A stretch of DNA of 21,798 nt from CAZHAC01 sp964383855 (GTDB taxonomy: Bacteria; Chloroflexota; Dormibacteria; Dormibacterales; Dormibacteraceae): contig CAYLIP010000044.1 of NCBI GenBank assembly GCA_964383855.1, forward strand, positions 1 to 21,798. The letters run 5' to 3'. The position numbers and the translations under genes are program-made. The notes under the pieces are model-generated. The model worked only from the letters and a program-made list of their open reading frames with translations. It was not told the DNA's origin and ran no database searches. Shown here one piece after another: positions 9,246 to 15,172 of this stretch (the first letter of the stretch is position 1; the number at the start of each line of letters is the position of its first letter).

Positions 9246-10201
9246 GCCGGCCTGACGCTGGCGTTGACCAGGTTGATCAGCTCCTCTCCGGCGAGCGCGC
9301 GGTCCACGTTGGCGCGCACCACCTCGAGCACGCGCGCCTGCGCCTCCTCGGTGGCGCCGCCGATGTGGGGCGACAGGAACACGTTGTCGAAGGTGCGCAG
9401 CGGCGAGTCCTTGGCCAGCGGTTCGGTCTCGTACACGTCGAGCGCGGCTCCGGCGATACCGTCCGCACGGAGCGTCCTGACCAGCGCCGCCTCGTCGACC
9501 ACCGGCCCCCGGGCCGCGTTGACCAGATATGCGGTCGGTTTCATCAGACCCAGCGCCTCCTCATCGATAAGTCCTCGGGTGTCGCGATCGAGCGGCGTGT
9601 GCACGCTGACCACGTCGCTCTCCCGCAGCAGCTCGTGGAAGGAGACCTGCCGCGCGCCCAGGAACCCCTTGGGCACGACATCGCAGAAGAGCAGACGCGA
9701 GCCGAAGCCGGCGATCCGGGCGGCCACGGCGCTGCCGACGTTGCCCAGGCCCACGATGCCCACGGTGAGACCGCCCAGCTCCCGGCCCCGCATCCCCGGG
9801 TACGGCCACTCACCCTGCCGCATGCGGCGGTCGCCGTACGCGCCCTGGCGGATCAGGTTGAGGATGGCCATCACGACCCAGTCGGCGACCGCGTCACGGT
9901 TGTACCCGGCGCAGTTGGCGACAGGGATGCCGAGCTCGGCGGCCGCCCGGTGATCGACGACGTCGAAGCCGACCGAGGGCATCTGGATCAGCCGGCAGCG
10001 GCCCATCAATTCCAGCACGTCGCGGCTCAACCTGTGCTTGTGACGCTGGTCGCCGATGATGACGTCGGCATCCGCGGCCAGCCGCTTCAGCTCCTCGGGG
10101 ACAGGCGGCGGCGGTGCCTCCACGACCTCCGCGCGCTCCCCAAACCAGCTCTGCACCATCTCCCGATCCCAGGGGCTCAGCAGGAGGACGCGCTCGGGCA
10201 C
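9242..10201 (-). CDS. D-2-hydroxyacid dehydrogenase, NAD(P)-dependent (glyoxylate/hydroxypyruvate reductase-like)
   Basis: A 319-residue D-isomer-specific 2-hydroxyacid dehydrogenase interconverting a 2-keto acid and a D-2-hydroxy acid with NAD(P)H. The Rossmann motif is GLGNVG at 151-156. The catalytic set is present: Arg231 in NAARGPVVDE, the Glu in DVYETEP (255-261) and His279 in LSPHIGG. Start is GTG at 10201; no Shine-Dalgarno is seen, but TAGCCT lies 7 nt upstream, which fits a leaderless mRNA. It heads the four-gene minus-strand operon ending at 6125 and is divergent from the cold-shock gene. In this setting it may reduce or oxidise a small product of the aldolase reaction (for example glyoxylate/glycolate), which is inference. 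Confidence 0.91.
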   Translation of the reverse strand: MPERVLLLSPWDREMVQSWFGERAEVVEAPPPPVPEELKRLAADADVIIGDQRHKHRLSRDVLELMGRCRLIQMPSVGFDVVDHRAAAELGIPVANCAGYNRDAVADWVVMAILNLIRQGAYGDRRMRQGEWPYPGMRGRELGGLTVGIVGLGNVGSAVAARIAGFGSRLLFCDVVPKGFLGARQVSFHELLRESDVVSVHTPLDRDTRGLIDEEALGLMKPTAYLVNAARGPVVDEAALVRTLRADGIAGAALDVYETEPLAKDSPLRTFDNVFLSPHIGGATEEAQARVLEVVRANVDRALAGEELINLVNASVRPA

Positions 10202-10208
10202 GAGATCG

Positions 10209-10214
10209 AGGCTA
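10209..10214 (-). promoter_or_regulatory. Candidate -10 box of the dehydrogenase-aldolase-dehydratase operon
   Basis: TAGCCT on the minus strand (pattern TANNNT) with 7 nt to GTG 10201. Transcription would start at or next to the start codon, giving a leaderless mRNA. No convincing -35 is visible. Confidence 0.4.
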
Positions 10215-10314
10215 GCAGTTCGAAAGGACGCCTCGCGGGGACTGCCGGTTCTCGGGTCCCCCTGCTACAGTGGCGCGTGCGCCCGGTCGGCGGGCGGCGG
10301 TCGCGGCGGTCGGC

Positions 10315-10368
10315 TTCATCTTCTCGAGTAGACCCTGCGACTTCTCAGGGTTTTCTCGAGAAGAGGAG
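10315..10368 (+). promoter_or_regulatory. Structured 5' UTR of the cold-shock gene, hairpin occluding the ribosome binding site
   Basis: A nested hairpin. The outer arm TCTTCTCGAG (10319-10328) pairs perfectly with CTCGAGAAGA (10355-10364). The inner arm ACCCTG (10332-10337) pairs with CAGGGT (10346-10351) around an 8-nt loop, with 3+3 unpaired bases between the two stems. Beyond one A/G mismatch the outer stem can continue as TTC (10315-10317) against GAG (10366-10368), one pair being G-U, so most of the AGGAG ribosome binding site (10364-10368) is paired. Cold-shock mRNAs are known for temperature-dependent leader folding, so this is a candidate thermosensor. Confidence 0.55.
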
Positions 10369-10374
10369 CAAGCG

Positions 10375-10578
10375 ATGCCCGAGGGCACCATCAAGAAGCT
10401 GGTCCAGGACCGGGGATTCGGGTTCATCTCGTCCGAGGACGGCCGGGACTACTTCTTCCACCGCAGCGGTCTCGACAACACCATCAACTTCGACAGCCTC
10501 ACCGGCGGTGAGCGGGTCGAATTCGAGATCGAGACGAGCCAGAAGGGCCCTCGCGCCCACCGCGTCCGGCTCACCTAG
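10375..10578 (+). CDS. csp: Cold-shock domain protein (CspA family)
   Basis: A 67-residue single-domain nucleic-acid chaperone that binds single-stranded RNA/DNA. The RNP1 motif is GFGFI (14-18) and RNP2 is YFFH (26-29); the typical VEFEIE strand and the KGPRAHRVRL ending are also present. Length is normal for CspA. The ATG at 10375 has AGGAG 6 nt upstream (10364-10368); the frame is open further upstream, but that part carries the leader hairpin rather than protein. A C-terminal-side difference from E. coli CspA is the RDYFFHRSGLD version of the second RNA-binding strand, common in actinobacteria-like Csps. The selenoprotein-like gene follows 84 bases downstream on the same strand and may share its transcript. 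Confidence 0.93.
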   Translation: MPEGTIKKLVQDRGFGFISSEDGRDYFFHRSGLDNTINFDSLTGGERVEFEIETSQKGPRAHRVRLT

Positions 10579-10624
10579 CCGCAGCTCCGACCGGGCCCGG
10601 GGCCGCGGCAGTTCAGTCGCCCCG

Positions 10625-10644
10625 GGCTCCTCTCAAACGGAGCC
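10625..10644 (+). terminator. Hairpin between csp and the DsbA-like gene
   Basis: GGCTCC (10625-10630) and GGAGCC (10639-10644) form a 6-bp stem with an 8-nt loop, 46 bases after the csp stop. No T-run follows, so it is either a weak attenuating hairpin after csp or part of the DsbA-like gene's upstream region. Confidence 0.3.
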
Positions 10645-10648
10645 ACCG

Positions 10649-10654
10649 TAGACT
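10649..10654 (+). promoter_or_regulatory. Candidate -10 box for the DsbA/FrnE-like selenoprotein gene
   Basis: TAGACT (TANNNT) with 8 nt to ATG 10663, matching the spacing at other operon heads in this window. It would give a leaderless transcript separate from csp. No clear -35 is seen. Confidence 0.4.
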
Positions 10655-10662
10655 CGGCGGCG

Positions 10663-11274
10663 ATGGCTGACCAAACGCCAGAGCTGATCGTCTTCAGCGA
10701 TTACGTCTGACCCTGGTGCTACATCGACTCGGTTCGAGTCGAACGGCTGGAGCGAGAGCACGGCCTGCGCGTCACCTGGCTCCCGTTCGAGCTGCACCCC
10801 AACGTCCCGCCCGAGGGCATCCCGCGCGAGCGCTACTTCGGCAGCGGCCGGTCCGAGCAGATGCGCGCCCACCTGCAGGCGGCGGCGGCCGAGGCCGGCC
10901 TGACCATGGAGTCGCGCGACATCCTCATCAACTCCCGGCGCGCCCTGGGCGCGGCCGAGTTCGCCCGCGAGCGCGGCCGGTTCGACGTCATGCACAAGGC
11001 GCTCTTCGAAGCCCACTGGCAGCGGACGGGCCGGCTCGAGGAGATCGAGGACCTGAAACGCATCGGCGCTTCGGTGGGCCTCGATGCCGGGGAGCTGGGC
11101 CGGGCGCTCGAAGAGGGCCGGTACGAACCGGTGATCGATGACAACCGGCGCCAGGCCGAGGCCGCCGGCATCAACGCCATCCCTGCCCACATCTTCGGGC
11201 GCCGCTACCTCGTCGTCGGCGCGCACCCCTATGAGCTGTTCGAACAGGTCCTGGAGCGACTGGCGGCGAGCTAG
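10663..11274 (+). CDS. DsbA/FrnE-family thiol oxidoreductase, probable selenoprotein (UPWC active site)
   Basis: A thioredoxin-fold oxidoreductase of 203 residues if the in-frame TGA at 10708-10710 is read as selenocysteine. The N-terminus reads IVFSDYV-U-PWCYI, so the TGA falls exactly on the first Cys of the CPWC motif of FrnE-like DsbA proteins (U16-P17-W18-C19). The rest is a complete family member: PFELHPNVPPEG, an alpha-helical insert, then the cis-Pro loop NAIPAHIFG (Pro174) and VGAHPYELFEQVLERL. Both sides of the TGA are in one frame with no indel. A hairpin fitting a bacterial SECIS begins 13 nt after the TGA. TGA is a normal stop elsewhere here (for example 3338-3340, 19535-19537), so wholesale recoding is unlikely. 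ATG 10663 gives the usual short leader before the motif. A standard gene caller would start at an internal Met such as 10861 and lose the active site. The alternative is a nonsense mutation of the catalytic Cys. Confidence 0.75.
10724..10742 (+). promoter_or_regulatory. Candidate bacterial SECIS hairpin
   Basis: TCGACTCG (10724-10731), loop GTT (10732-10734), CGAGTCGA (10735-10742): a perfect 8-bp stem. It starts 13 nt after the TGA (10710), and the loop begins 21 nt after it. Bacterial SECIS elements typically have the apical loop about 16-37 nt after UGA and a G at loop position 1 or 2; here loop position 1 is G. Being in the coding region, it encodes IDSVRVE. Confidence 0.65.
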
Positions 11275-11292
11275 GCAACCTCTCGGCTGTGA

Positions 11293-12609
11293 CTAGGCGG
11301 TGGCCGCGACCTCCGCGTCGGCCGCGTCGAGCGCCGCGTCGAGCGCCTCCACGCCGGATTCCAGGTCGGCCTCGGTGATGTTGAGCGGCGGCGCCAGCAC
11401 GACCAGGTTCCAGCGCACGAGCGGGCTCACCTTCCGCTGGTTGAGGACGCGCCTGACGGCGGCCATCGCCGGGGTCAGGGGAGCCTCGGTACGCTGCGGC
11501 GAGAGCGGCTCGCGGGTTTCCCGGCTGCGCACCAGCTCGATGCCCGCCAGCAGCCCGAGGCCCCGCACCTCGCCCACGCTGGGATGCCTCTCGGCGAGCC
11601 CCTGCAGGCGCTCCATGAGCGTCTTCCCAAGCTCCGCCGCCCGCTCGTCCAGGCGCTCCTCGAGGTACACCTCCAGCGTCGCGCAGCCGGCGGCGCAGGC
11701 GAGGGGATGCGCCGCATAGGTGAGGCCTCCTCCCAGGTAGGCCTCGTCGAAGTAAGCCGCCACCCGGTCGGACACGATGGTCGCTCCAAGCGGCACATAG
11801 CCGCTGGTGATGCCCTTGGCGACGGACATGATGTCGGGCTTGACGCCCCAGTGCTCGGAGGCGAACCAGCGGCCGGTCCGGCAGAAGCCCGTGATCACCT
11901 CGTCGAAGATCAGCAGCACGCCGTACCGATCGCAGATCTCGCGCACCCGCCGCAGGTAGCCGTCGGGCGGCACCACGAGTCCGGAGAGTCCGGTGATCGG
12001 CTCCATCATCACTGCCGCCACCGTCTCGGGTCCCTCGCCGGCGATCACCTGCTCGATGGCGTCGGCGCAGGCGAGCGTGCAGGCGGGACGGTCGCCGCAA
12101 AGCGCGCAGCGGTAGCGGTACGGGTCCAGGGCCTTCACGAAGCCGGGCGCCGCCGGCTCGGCGTAGACCCGCCGGTTCTCGCCCGTCGCCGAGATGGCGC
12201 CCAGCGTCGACCCGTGGTAGCTCTGGTAGCGCGTCACGATCTTGAGCCGGCCGGTGGCCAGCCGGGCGATCCGGATCGCATACTCGTTGGCCTCGGCGCC
12301 GCCGTTGGTGAAGAAGGTGCGGTCGAGGTCGCCGGGCGCCACCTCGGCGAGCATCTCCGCCAGCCGCGCCGCCGGTGGATTGGCGAAATTGGGGCCGATC
12401 ACCGGCAGAACCTCGGCCTGCCGCTTGATCGCCTCGACGACCCTCGGATGGGTGTGCCCGATGTTCATATAGGCGAGCTGGCCGCCGAGGTCGAGCCAGC
12501 GACCGCCCTCGGCATCGGTGAACCAGGAGCCGGAGGCGGAGGTGATGGTGAGCGGCTGCAGCGGACCCTGAACCGCCCAGGGATAGAGGCGGCGATCGCT
12601 CGGTGCCAC
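11293..12609 (-). CDS. Class III (fold type I) PLP-dependent aminotransferase
   Basis: A 438-residue aminotransferase of the omega-amino acid/taurine/acetylornithine type, moving an amino group to pyruvate or 2-oxoglutarate. The PLP Lys is Lys265 in SVAKGITSGY, with Asp236 in LLIFDEVITGF contacting the pyridine nitrogen and the phosphate site around TNGGAEANE (101-109). An insert at 168-181 has four cysteines (CALCGDRPACTLAC), a Cys-containing insert known in taurine/beta-alanine-pyruvate-like members but here in CxxC...CxxxC form. Start GTG 12609 follows TATCAT by 7 nt, fitting leaderless expression. The gene stands alone, convergent with the DsbA-like gene 18 bases away. The amino donor is not determinable. 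Confidence 0.9.
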   Translation of the reverse strand: MAPSDRRLYPWAVQGPLQPLTITSASGSWFTDAEGGRWLDLGGQLAYMNIGHTHPRVVEAIKRQAEVLPVIGPNFANPPAARLAEMLAEVAPGDLDRTFFTNGGAEANEYAIRIARLATGRLKIVTRYQSYHGSTLGAISATGENRRVYAEPAAPGFVKALDPYRYRCALCGDRPACTLACADAIEQVIAGEGPETVAAVMMEPITGLSGLVVPPDGYLRRVREICDRYGVLLIFDEVITGFCRTGRWFASEHWGVKPDIMSVAKGITSGYVPLGATIVSDRVAAYFDEAYLGGGLTYAAHPLACAAGCATLEVYLEERLDERAAELGKTLMERLQGLAERHPSVGEVRGLGLLAGIELVRSRETREPLSPQRTEAPLTPAMAAVRRVLNQRKVSPLVRWNLVVLAPPLNITEADLESGVEALDAALDAADAEVAATA

Positions 12610-12616
12610 GGTCCCG

Positions 12617-12622
12617 ATGATA
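12617..12622 (-). promoter_or_regulatory. Candidate -10 box of the aminotransferase gene
   Basis: TATCAT on the minus strand, one base away from the TATAAT consensus, with 7 nt to GTG 12609. This suggests a leaderless mRNA. It overlaps one copy of the short direct repeat at 12619-12629. Confidence 0.5.
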
Positions 12623-12656
12623 GGCCGGGGGCGGCGCGCCGGGCCGATAGGCCGGG
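12619..12656. repeat. Short direct repeat GATAGGCCGGG, two copies
   Basis: Exact 11-bp copies at 12619-12629 and 12646-12656, 27 bases apart start to start, in the aminotransferase promoter region. The proximal copy overlaps the -10 box. Possibly an operator, but two short copies in GC-rich DNA are weak evidence. Confidence 0.35.
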
Positions 12657-12663
12657 ACTCCCC

Positions 12664-12683
12664 GGCAGCCCTTGCGGGCTGCC
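12664..12683 (-). terminator. Hairpin terminator after the GH25-like gene
   Basis: GGCAGCCC (12664-12671) and GGGCTGCC (12676-12683) form a perfect 8-bp stem with a 4-nt loop, starting at the third base of the TAG stop on the minus strand. There is no U-run, as is common in high-GC bacteria. It would shield the aminotransferase promoter just beyond it from read-through. Confidence 0.5.
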
Positions 12684-13405
12684 TAGCAGGCGTAGTCCTG
12701 GTCGAGCCCGTCCACGTACTGGACCAGCCAGACCGGCGCGCCCGTGATCGAGCGGCCGCACCAGCTGGGCGCCTCGGCGGCGGAGGCGGCGCCGGCCACC
12801 CAGTTGGCGTCCAGCCGAGCTGGCGACCAGGTGCCCATGAGCTGCGCCCACTGCGCGCTGGTCGAGTAGATCCCGACCGCGCCGGCGCCCTGGAAACGGT
12901 CGACCAGGCCCTGGATCGCCGCCTGGTTGAGCGTCAGATCGGAGGTCGACCAGGAGTTCGCGGTCTCCACGTCCAGCCACCACACGGGAGGCGCCACTCC
13001 CTGCGCCGCCGCGTACGAGATGTCCCCGGCCGCCTCGCTGCAGCCGATGGCGTAGGCCTGCCGCTGGGCCCTGCCGCCCGCAAAGGCCTCGGCCGCGCTC
13101 GAGCATTCGGATGTGATCCGGTTGGCGTAGGCCCGCGCGTAGCCGGTGTTGACGTAAACGCCGCCGTTGTGGCTGCTGGCGTACTCGGCGGCAAGGCAGG
13201 AGTTCTGGCTGAAGGGCCGCCCGGATGTGGCGGCGATGACGCCGAAGGCGCCCCGCGGCGGGGTGCCGCACTGCCCGACCGAATCGTCGTAGCCGGTGGT
13301 GCCCGCCGGGTAGGGGTCCACCGCCGCAGACGCCGCGGCGGTGCTGAGCAGGAGCGAGCCGAGGGCGACGGCGGCAGCGGCGAGGAGGCGGGGCACGGGA
13401 TCCAC
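12683..13405 (-). CDS. Secreted GH25/DUF1906-like glycoside hydrolase-type protein
   Basis: A protein of about 240 residues with a Sec-type signal peptide: DPVPR, a hydrophobic AAAAVALGSLLLS core and an ASA-A cleavage-like site near residue 27. The mature part resembles the TIM-barrel of lysozyme-like GH25/DUF1906 proteins: it opens with GYDDSVGQCG and has WWLDVETANSW (acid pair Asp145, Glu147, the DxE pattern of GH25), then GIYSTSAQWAQLMG. Six cysteines (46, 70, 101, 122, 216, 240) suggest three disulfides; the last residue is Cys. Start is GTG 13405 (GTG 13396 also possible); the much longer open frame upstream to 13948 is antisense of the FAD oxidase and has no signal peptide at its start. 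It may act on the cell wall of this or other bacteria. Function inferred from motifs only. Confidence 0.75.
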   Translation of the reverse strand: MDPVPRLLAAAAVALGSLLLSTAAASAAVDPYPAGTTGYDDSVGQCGTPPRGAFGVIAATSGRPFSQNSCLAAEYASSHNGGVYVNTGYARAYANRITSECSSAAEAFAGGRAQRQAYAIGCSEAAGDISYAAAQGVAPPVWWLDVETANSWSTSDLTLNQAAIQGLVDRFQGAGAVGIYSTSAQWAQLMGTWSPARLDANWVAGAASAAEAPSWCGRSITGAPVWLVQYVDGLDQDYAC

Positions 13406-13470
13406 GCTGATCGAGATGTCCGACGGGCCGCGGACCGGATTCTGAAGACTTGTTAAGGCGGCCTGGCGTC

Positions 13471-13476
13471 TATTCT
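13471..13476 (+). promoter_or_regulatory. Candidate -10 box of the GlcD-like gene
   Basis: TATTCT (TANNNT) with 8 nt to GTG 13485, and TTGTTA at 13450-13455 as a possible -35 with a short 15-nt spacer. If correct, TTG 13476 overlaps the promoter and cannot be the start, so GTG 13485 would be a leaderless start. Confidence 0.45.
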
Positions 13477-13484
13477 TGCCGGAA

Positions 13485-14924
13485 GTGGCCGGCCTGGTGG
13501 ACACGCTGCATGGGATCGTGGGAGACCAGCACGTCCTCAGCGGCGACCTTGCCGAGGAGTACGGCCACGACGCCACCTTCATGGAGCACGGGCTGCTCTG
13601 CGCCGTCCGCCCGGCGGGCACGGAGGAGGTGTCCGCGGTGGTCCGCGCCTGTGCCGAGACAGGCACCCCAATCGTCGCCCGCGGCGGCGGCACCAGCCTG
13701 GTCGGCGGACCGGTGCCGCTGGAAGGCGGCGTGGTGCTCAGCCTGGAGCGCCTGAACCAGCTTGTCATCGACGCGCCCAACACGGTCGCCATCGCGGGCG
13801 CGGGCGTGATCACCGCCGACCTGGACCGGGCCGCCAACGAACATGGCCTGATGTACCCGCCCGATCCGGCCAGCATCGAGCTCTCGTCGATCGGTGGCAA
13901 CGTGGCGTGCAACTCGGGTGGGATGCGCTGCGTCAAGTACGGCGTCACCGCCGACTACGTCACAGGGATGACCGTGGTGCTCGCCGACGGCAGCGTGCTC
14001 GAGCTGGGCGGCCGGCTCCGCAAGCGGTCATCCGGATACCGGCTGCTTCAGCTCTTCATCGGCTCCGAGGGAACGCTCGGCATCGTGACCCAGGTCATCG
14101 TCAAGCTGGTCCCCCTGCCCAGGCACCGGGCGACCGCGATGGTCGGGTTCAGGACCGTCGAGGACGCCGCCAGGGCGGTCGCCCGCGCCCTCGCCGCCGG
14201 CCACTTCCCGGCCGCCATCGAGCTGCTGGAGCGGAACGCGATCGACCTCGTCAGCGACCGGCTGCCTCCCGGCTTCGAGTCGGAGGTGGAGGCGGTGCTG
14301 ATCGTTGAGCAGGACGGCAGCGACGAGGAGTTCGTGCAGATCGACCTGATGAAGATGGTCGAGGTTCTGGACGGCGTCGACGACCGGGTGGCCCAGACGC
14401 CGCTGGAGCGGACGCGCCTGTGGGACGCCCGCCGCTCCTTCGGCAAGGTCCTGATGTCGATGCCCAAGAACTTCTTCGCCGAGGATGTGGCGGTGCCGAT
14501 CTCCGAGATCCCGGAGATGGTGCGGCGCGTGCAGGAGCTGGGCCGCCGGACCGGGCTTCGCATCGCCACCGTCGGCCACGCCGGGGACGGCAACCTCCAC
14601 CCGACCTTCCTCTTCACCGATGACCAGCGCCACCTGGTCAGCGGGGCGGCGGCGCAGCTCTTCCGCGATGCGCTCGAGCTGGGCGGCTCGATCTCGGCCG
14701 AGCACGGCCTGGGGGCGCTCAAGCGCGACTACGCCGAGGTCGAGCACGGCGCCCCCGCGCTTGCGCTGATGCGCCAGCTGAAGTCGCTGCTCGACCCGGC
14801 CGGGCTGCTCAACCCGCACAAGGTCTTTCCCGAGCTGCCGGCGGACGACGAGTTCCTGAACCAGATGTCGGGCTGGATTCCCGACCCCAACCGCCGGCCG
14901 CGGCGGGCCGAGCTGGGTCTGTAG
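13485..14924 (+). CDS. glcD: FAD-linked oxidase, GlcD / D-lactate dehydrogenase (VAO/PCMH) family
   Basis: A flavoenzyme of about 479 residues oxidising a 2-hydroxy acid such as glycolate or D-lactate to the keto acid. The N-terminal FAD-binding domain shows VARGGGTSLVGG, then YPPDPASIELSSIGGNVACNSGG and the KYGVTADYV segment. The C-terminal oxidase domain has GHAGDGNLHP (metal/substrate His) and ISAEHGLGALKRDY, ending LLNPHKVFP. Start is uncertain: TTG 13476 gives three more residues, but GTG 13485 sits 8 nt after a TATTCT box and suits leaderless initiation. The gene is alone, with no glcE/glcF beside it, divergent from the GH25-like gene. It could oxidise a 2-hydroxy acid made by the aldolase route encoded at 6125-10201, which is speculation. 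Confidence 0.91.
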   Translation: MAGLVDTLHGIVGDQHVLSGDLAEEYGHDATFMEHGLLCAVRPAGTEEVSAVVRACAETGTPIVARGGGTSLVGGPVPLEGGVVLSLERLNQLVIDAPNTVAIAGAGVITADLDRAANEHGLMYPPDPASIELSSIGGNVACNSGGMRCVKYGVTADYVTGMTVVLADGSVLELGGRLRKRSSGYRLLQLFIGSEGTLGIVTQVIVKLVPLPRHRATAMVGFRTVEDAARAVARALAAGHFPAAIELLERNAIDLVSDRLPPGFESEVEAVLIVEQDGSDEEFVQIDLMKMVEVLDGVDDRVAQTPLERTRLWDARRSFGKVLMSMPKNFFAEDVAVPISEIPEMVRRVQELGRRTGLRIATVGHAGDGNLHPTFLFTDDQRHLVSGAAAQLFRDALELGGSISAEHGLGALKRDYAEVEHGAPALALMRQLKSLLDPAGLLNPHKVFPELPADDEFLNQMSGWIPDPNRRPRRAELGL

Positions 14925-14937
14925 GGAAGGCGAAGGC

Positions 14938-14995
14938 GCGGGCGCCCGCACATGTGCGTTTCTGGGCCGCAGATGAGCCCAGGCGCCCGCACATG
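14938..14995. repeat. 41-bp tandem repeat array, left part
   Basis: One full 41-bp unit (14941-14981) and the first 14 bases of the next (14982-14995), after which the assembly breaks. Each unit holds the 12-bp palindrome CGCACATGTGCG and the inverted pair CTGGGC...GCCCAG around a 9-nt loop, so each copy can fold into two small hairpins. A further palindrome, GCGGGCGCCCGC, lies at 14938-14949. There is no unique spacer between copies. It lies just after the glcD-like stop. Confidence 0.9.
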
Positions 14996-15095
14996 NNNNN
15001 NNNNNNNNNNNNNNNNNNNNNNNNNNNNNNNNNNNNNNNNNNNNNNNNNNNNNNNNNNNNNNNNNNNNNNNNNNNNNNNNNNNNNNNNNNNNNNN
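14996..15095. other. Assembly gap of exactly 100 N
   Basis: 100 undetermined bases inside the 41-bp tandem array. The repeat phase does not continue across it (114 bases between unit starts, not a multiple of 41), so the length is a placeholder and the true number of repeats is unknown. No coding claim is made here. Confidence 0.98.
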
Positions 15096-15172
15096 GGCGC
15101 CCGCACATGTGCGTTTCTGGGCCGCAGATGAGCCCAGGCGCCCGCACATGTGCGTTTATGGGCCGCTCGGGG
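15096..15172. repeat. 41-bp tandem repeat array, right part
   Basis: One full unit (15096-15136) identical to the left one, then a degenerating last copy (15137-15172, with TTTAT in place of TTTCT and divergence after GGGCCGC) that ends at the stop of the minus-strand amidase gene. The array thus fills the space between two convergent genes; its hairpins could end transcription from both sides. Confidence 0.88.

Noticed and set aside
10708..10710. TGA read as a sense codon throughout the organism
   Set aside because: TGA ends several intact genes here (3338-3340, 4207-4209, 19535-19537 and minus-strand overlaps), so only a local recoding is plausible.
10663..11274. Simple pseudogene by nonsense mutation
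   Set aside because: The TGA hits the one residue where Sec is expected, a SECIS-like hairpin follows at the right distance, and no other damage is present. Not excluded until sel genes are checked.
13406..13948. N-terminal extension of the GH25-like protein to 13948
   Set aside because: It is antisense to the GlcD-like gene, and the signal peptide begins only at GTG 13405.
14941..15172. CRISPR array
   Set aside because: Copies of 41 bp follow each other directly with no unique spacers, and no cas genes are present.
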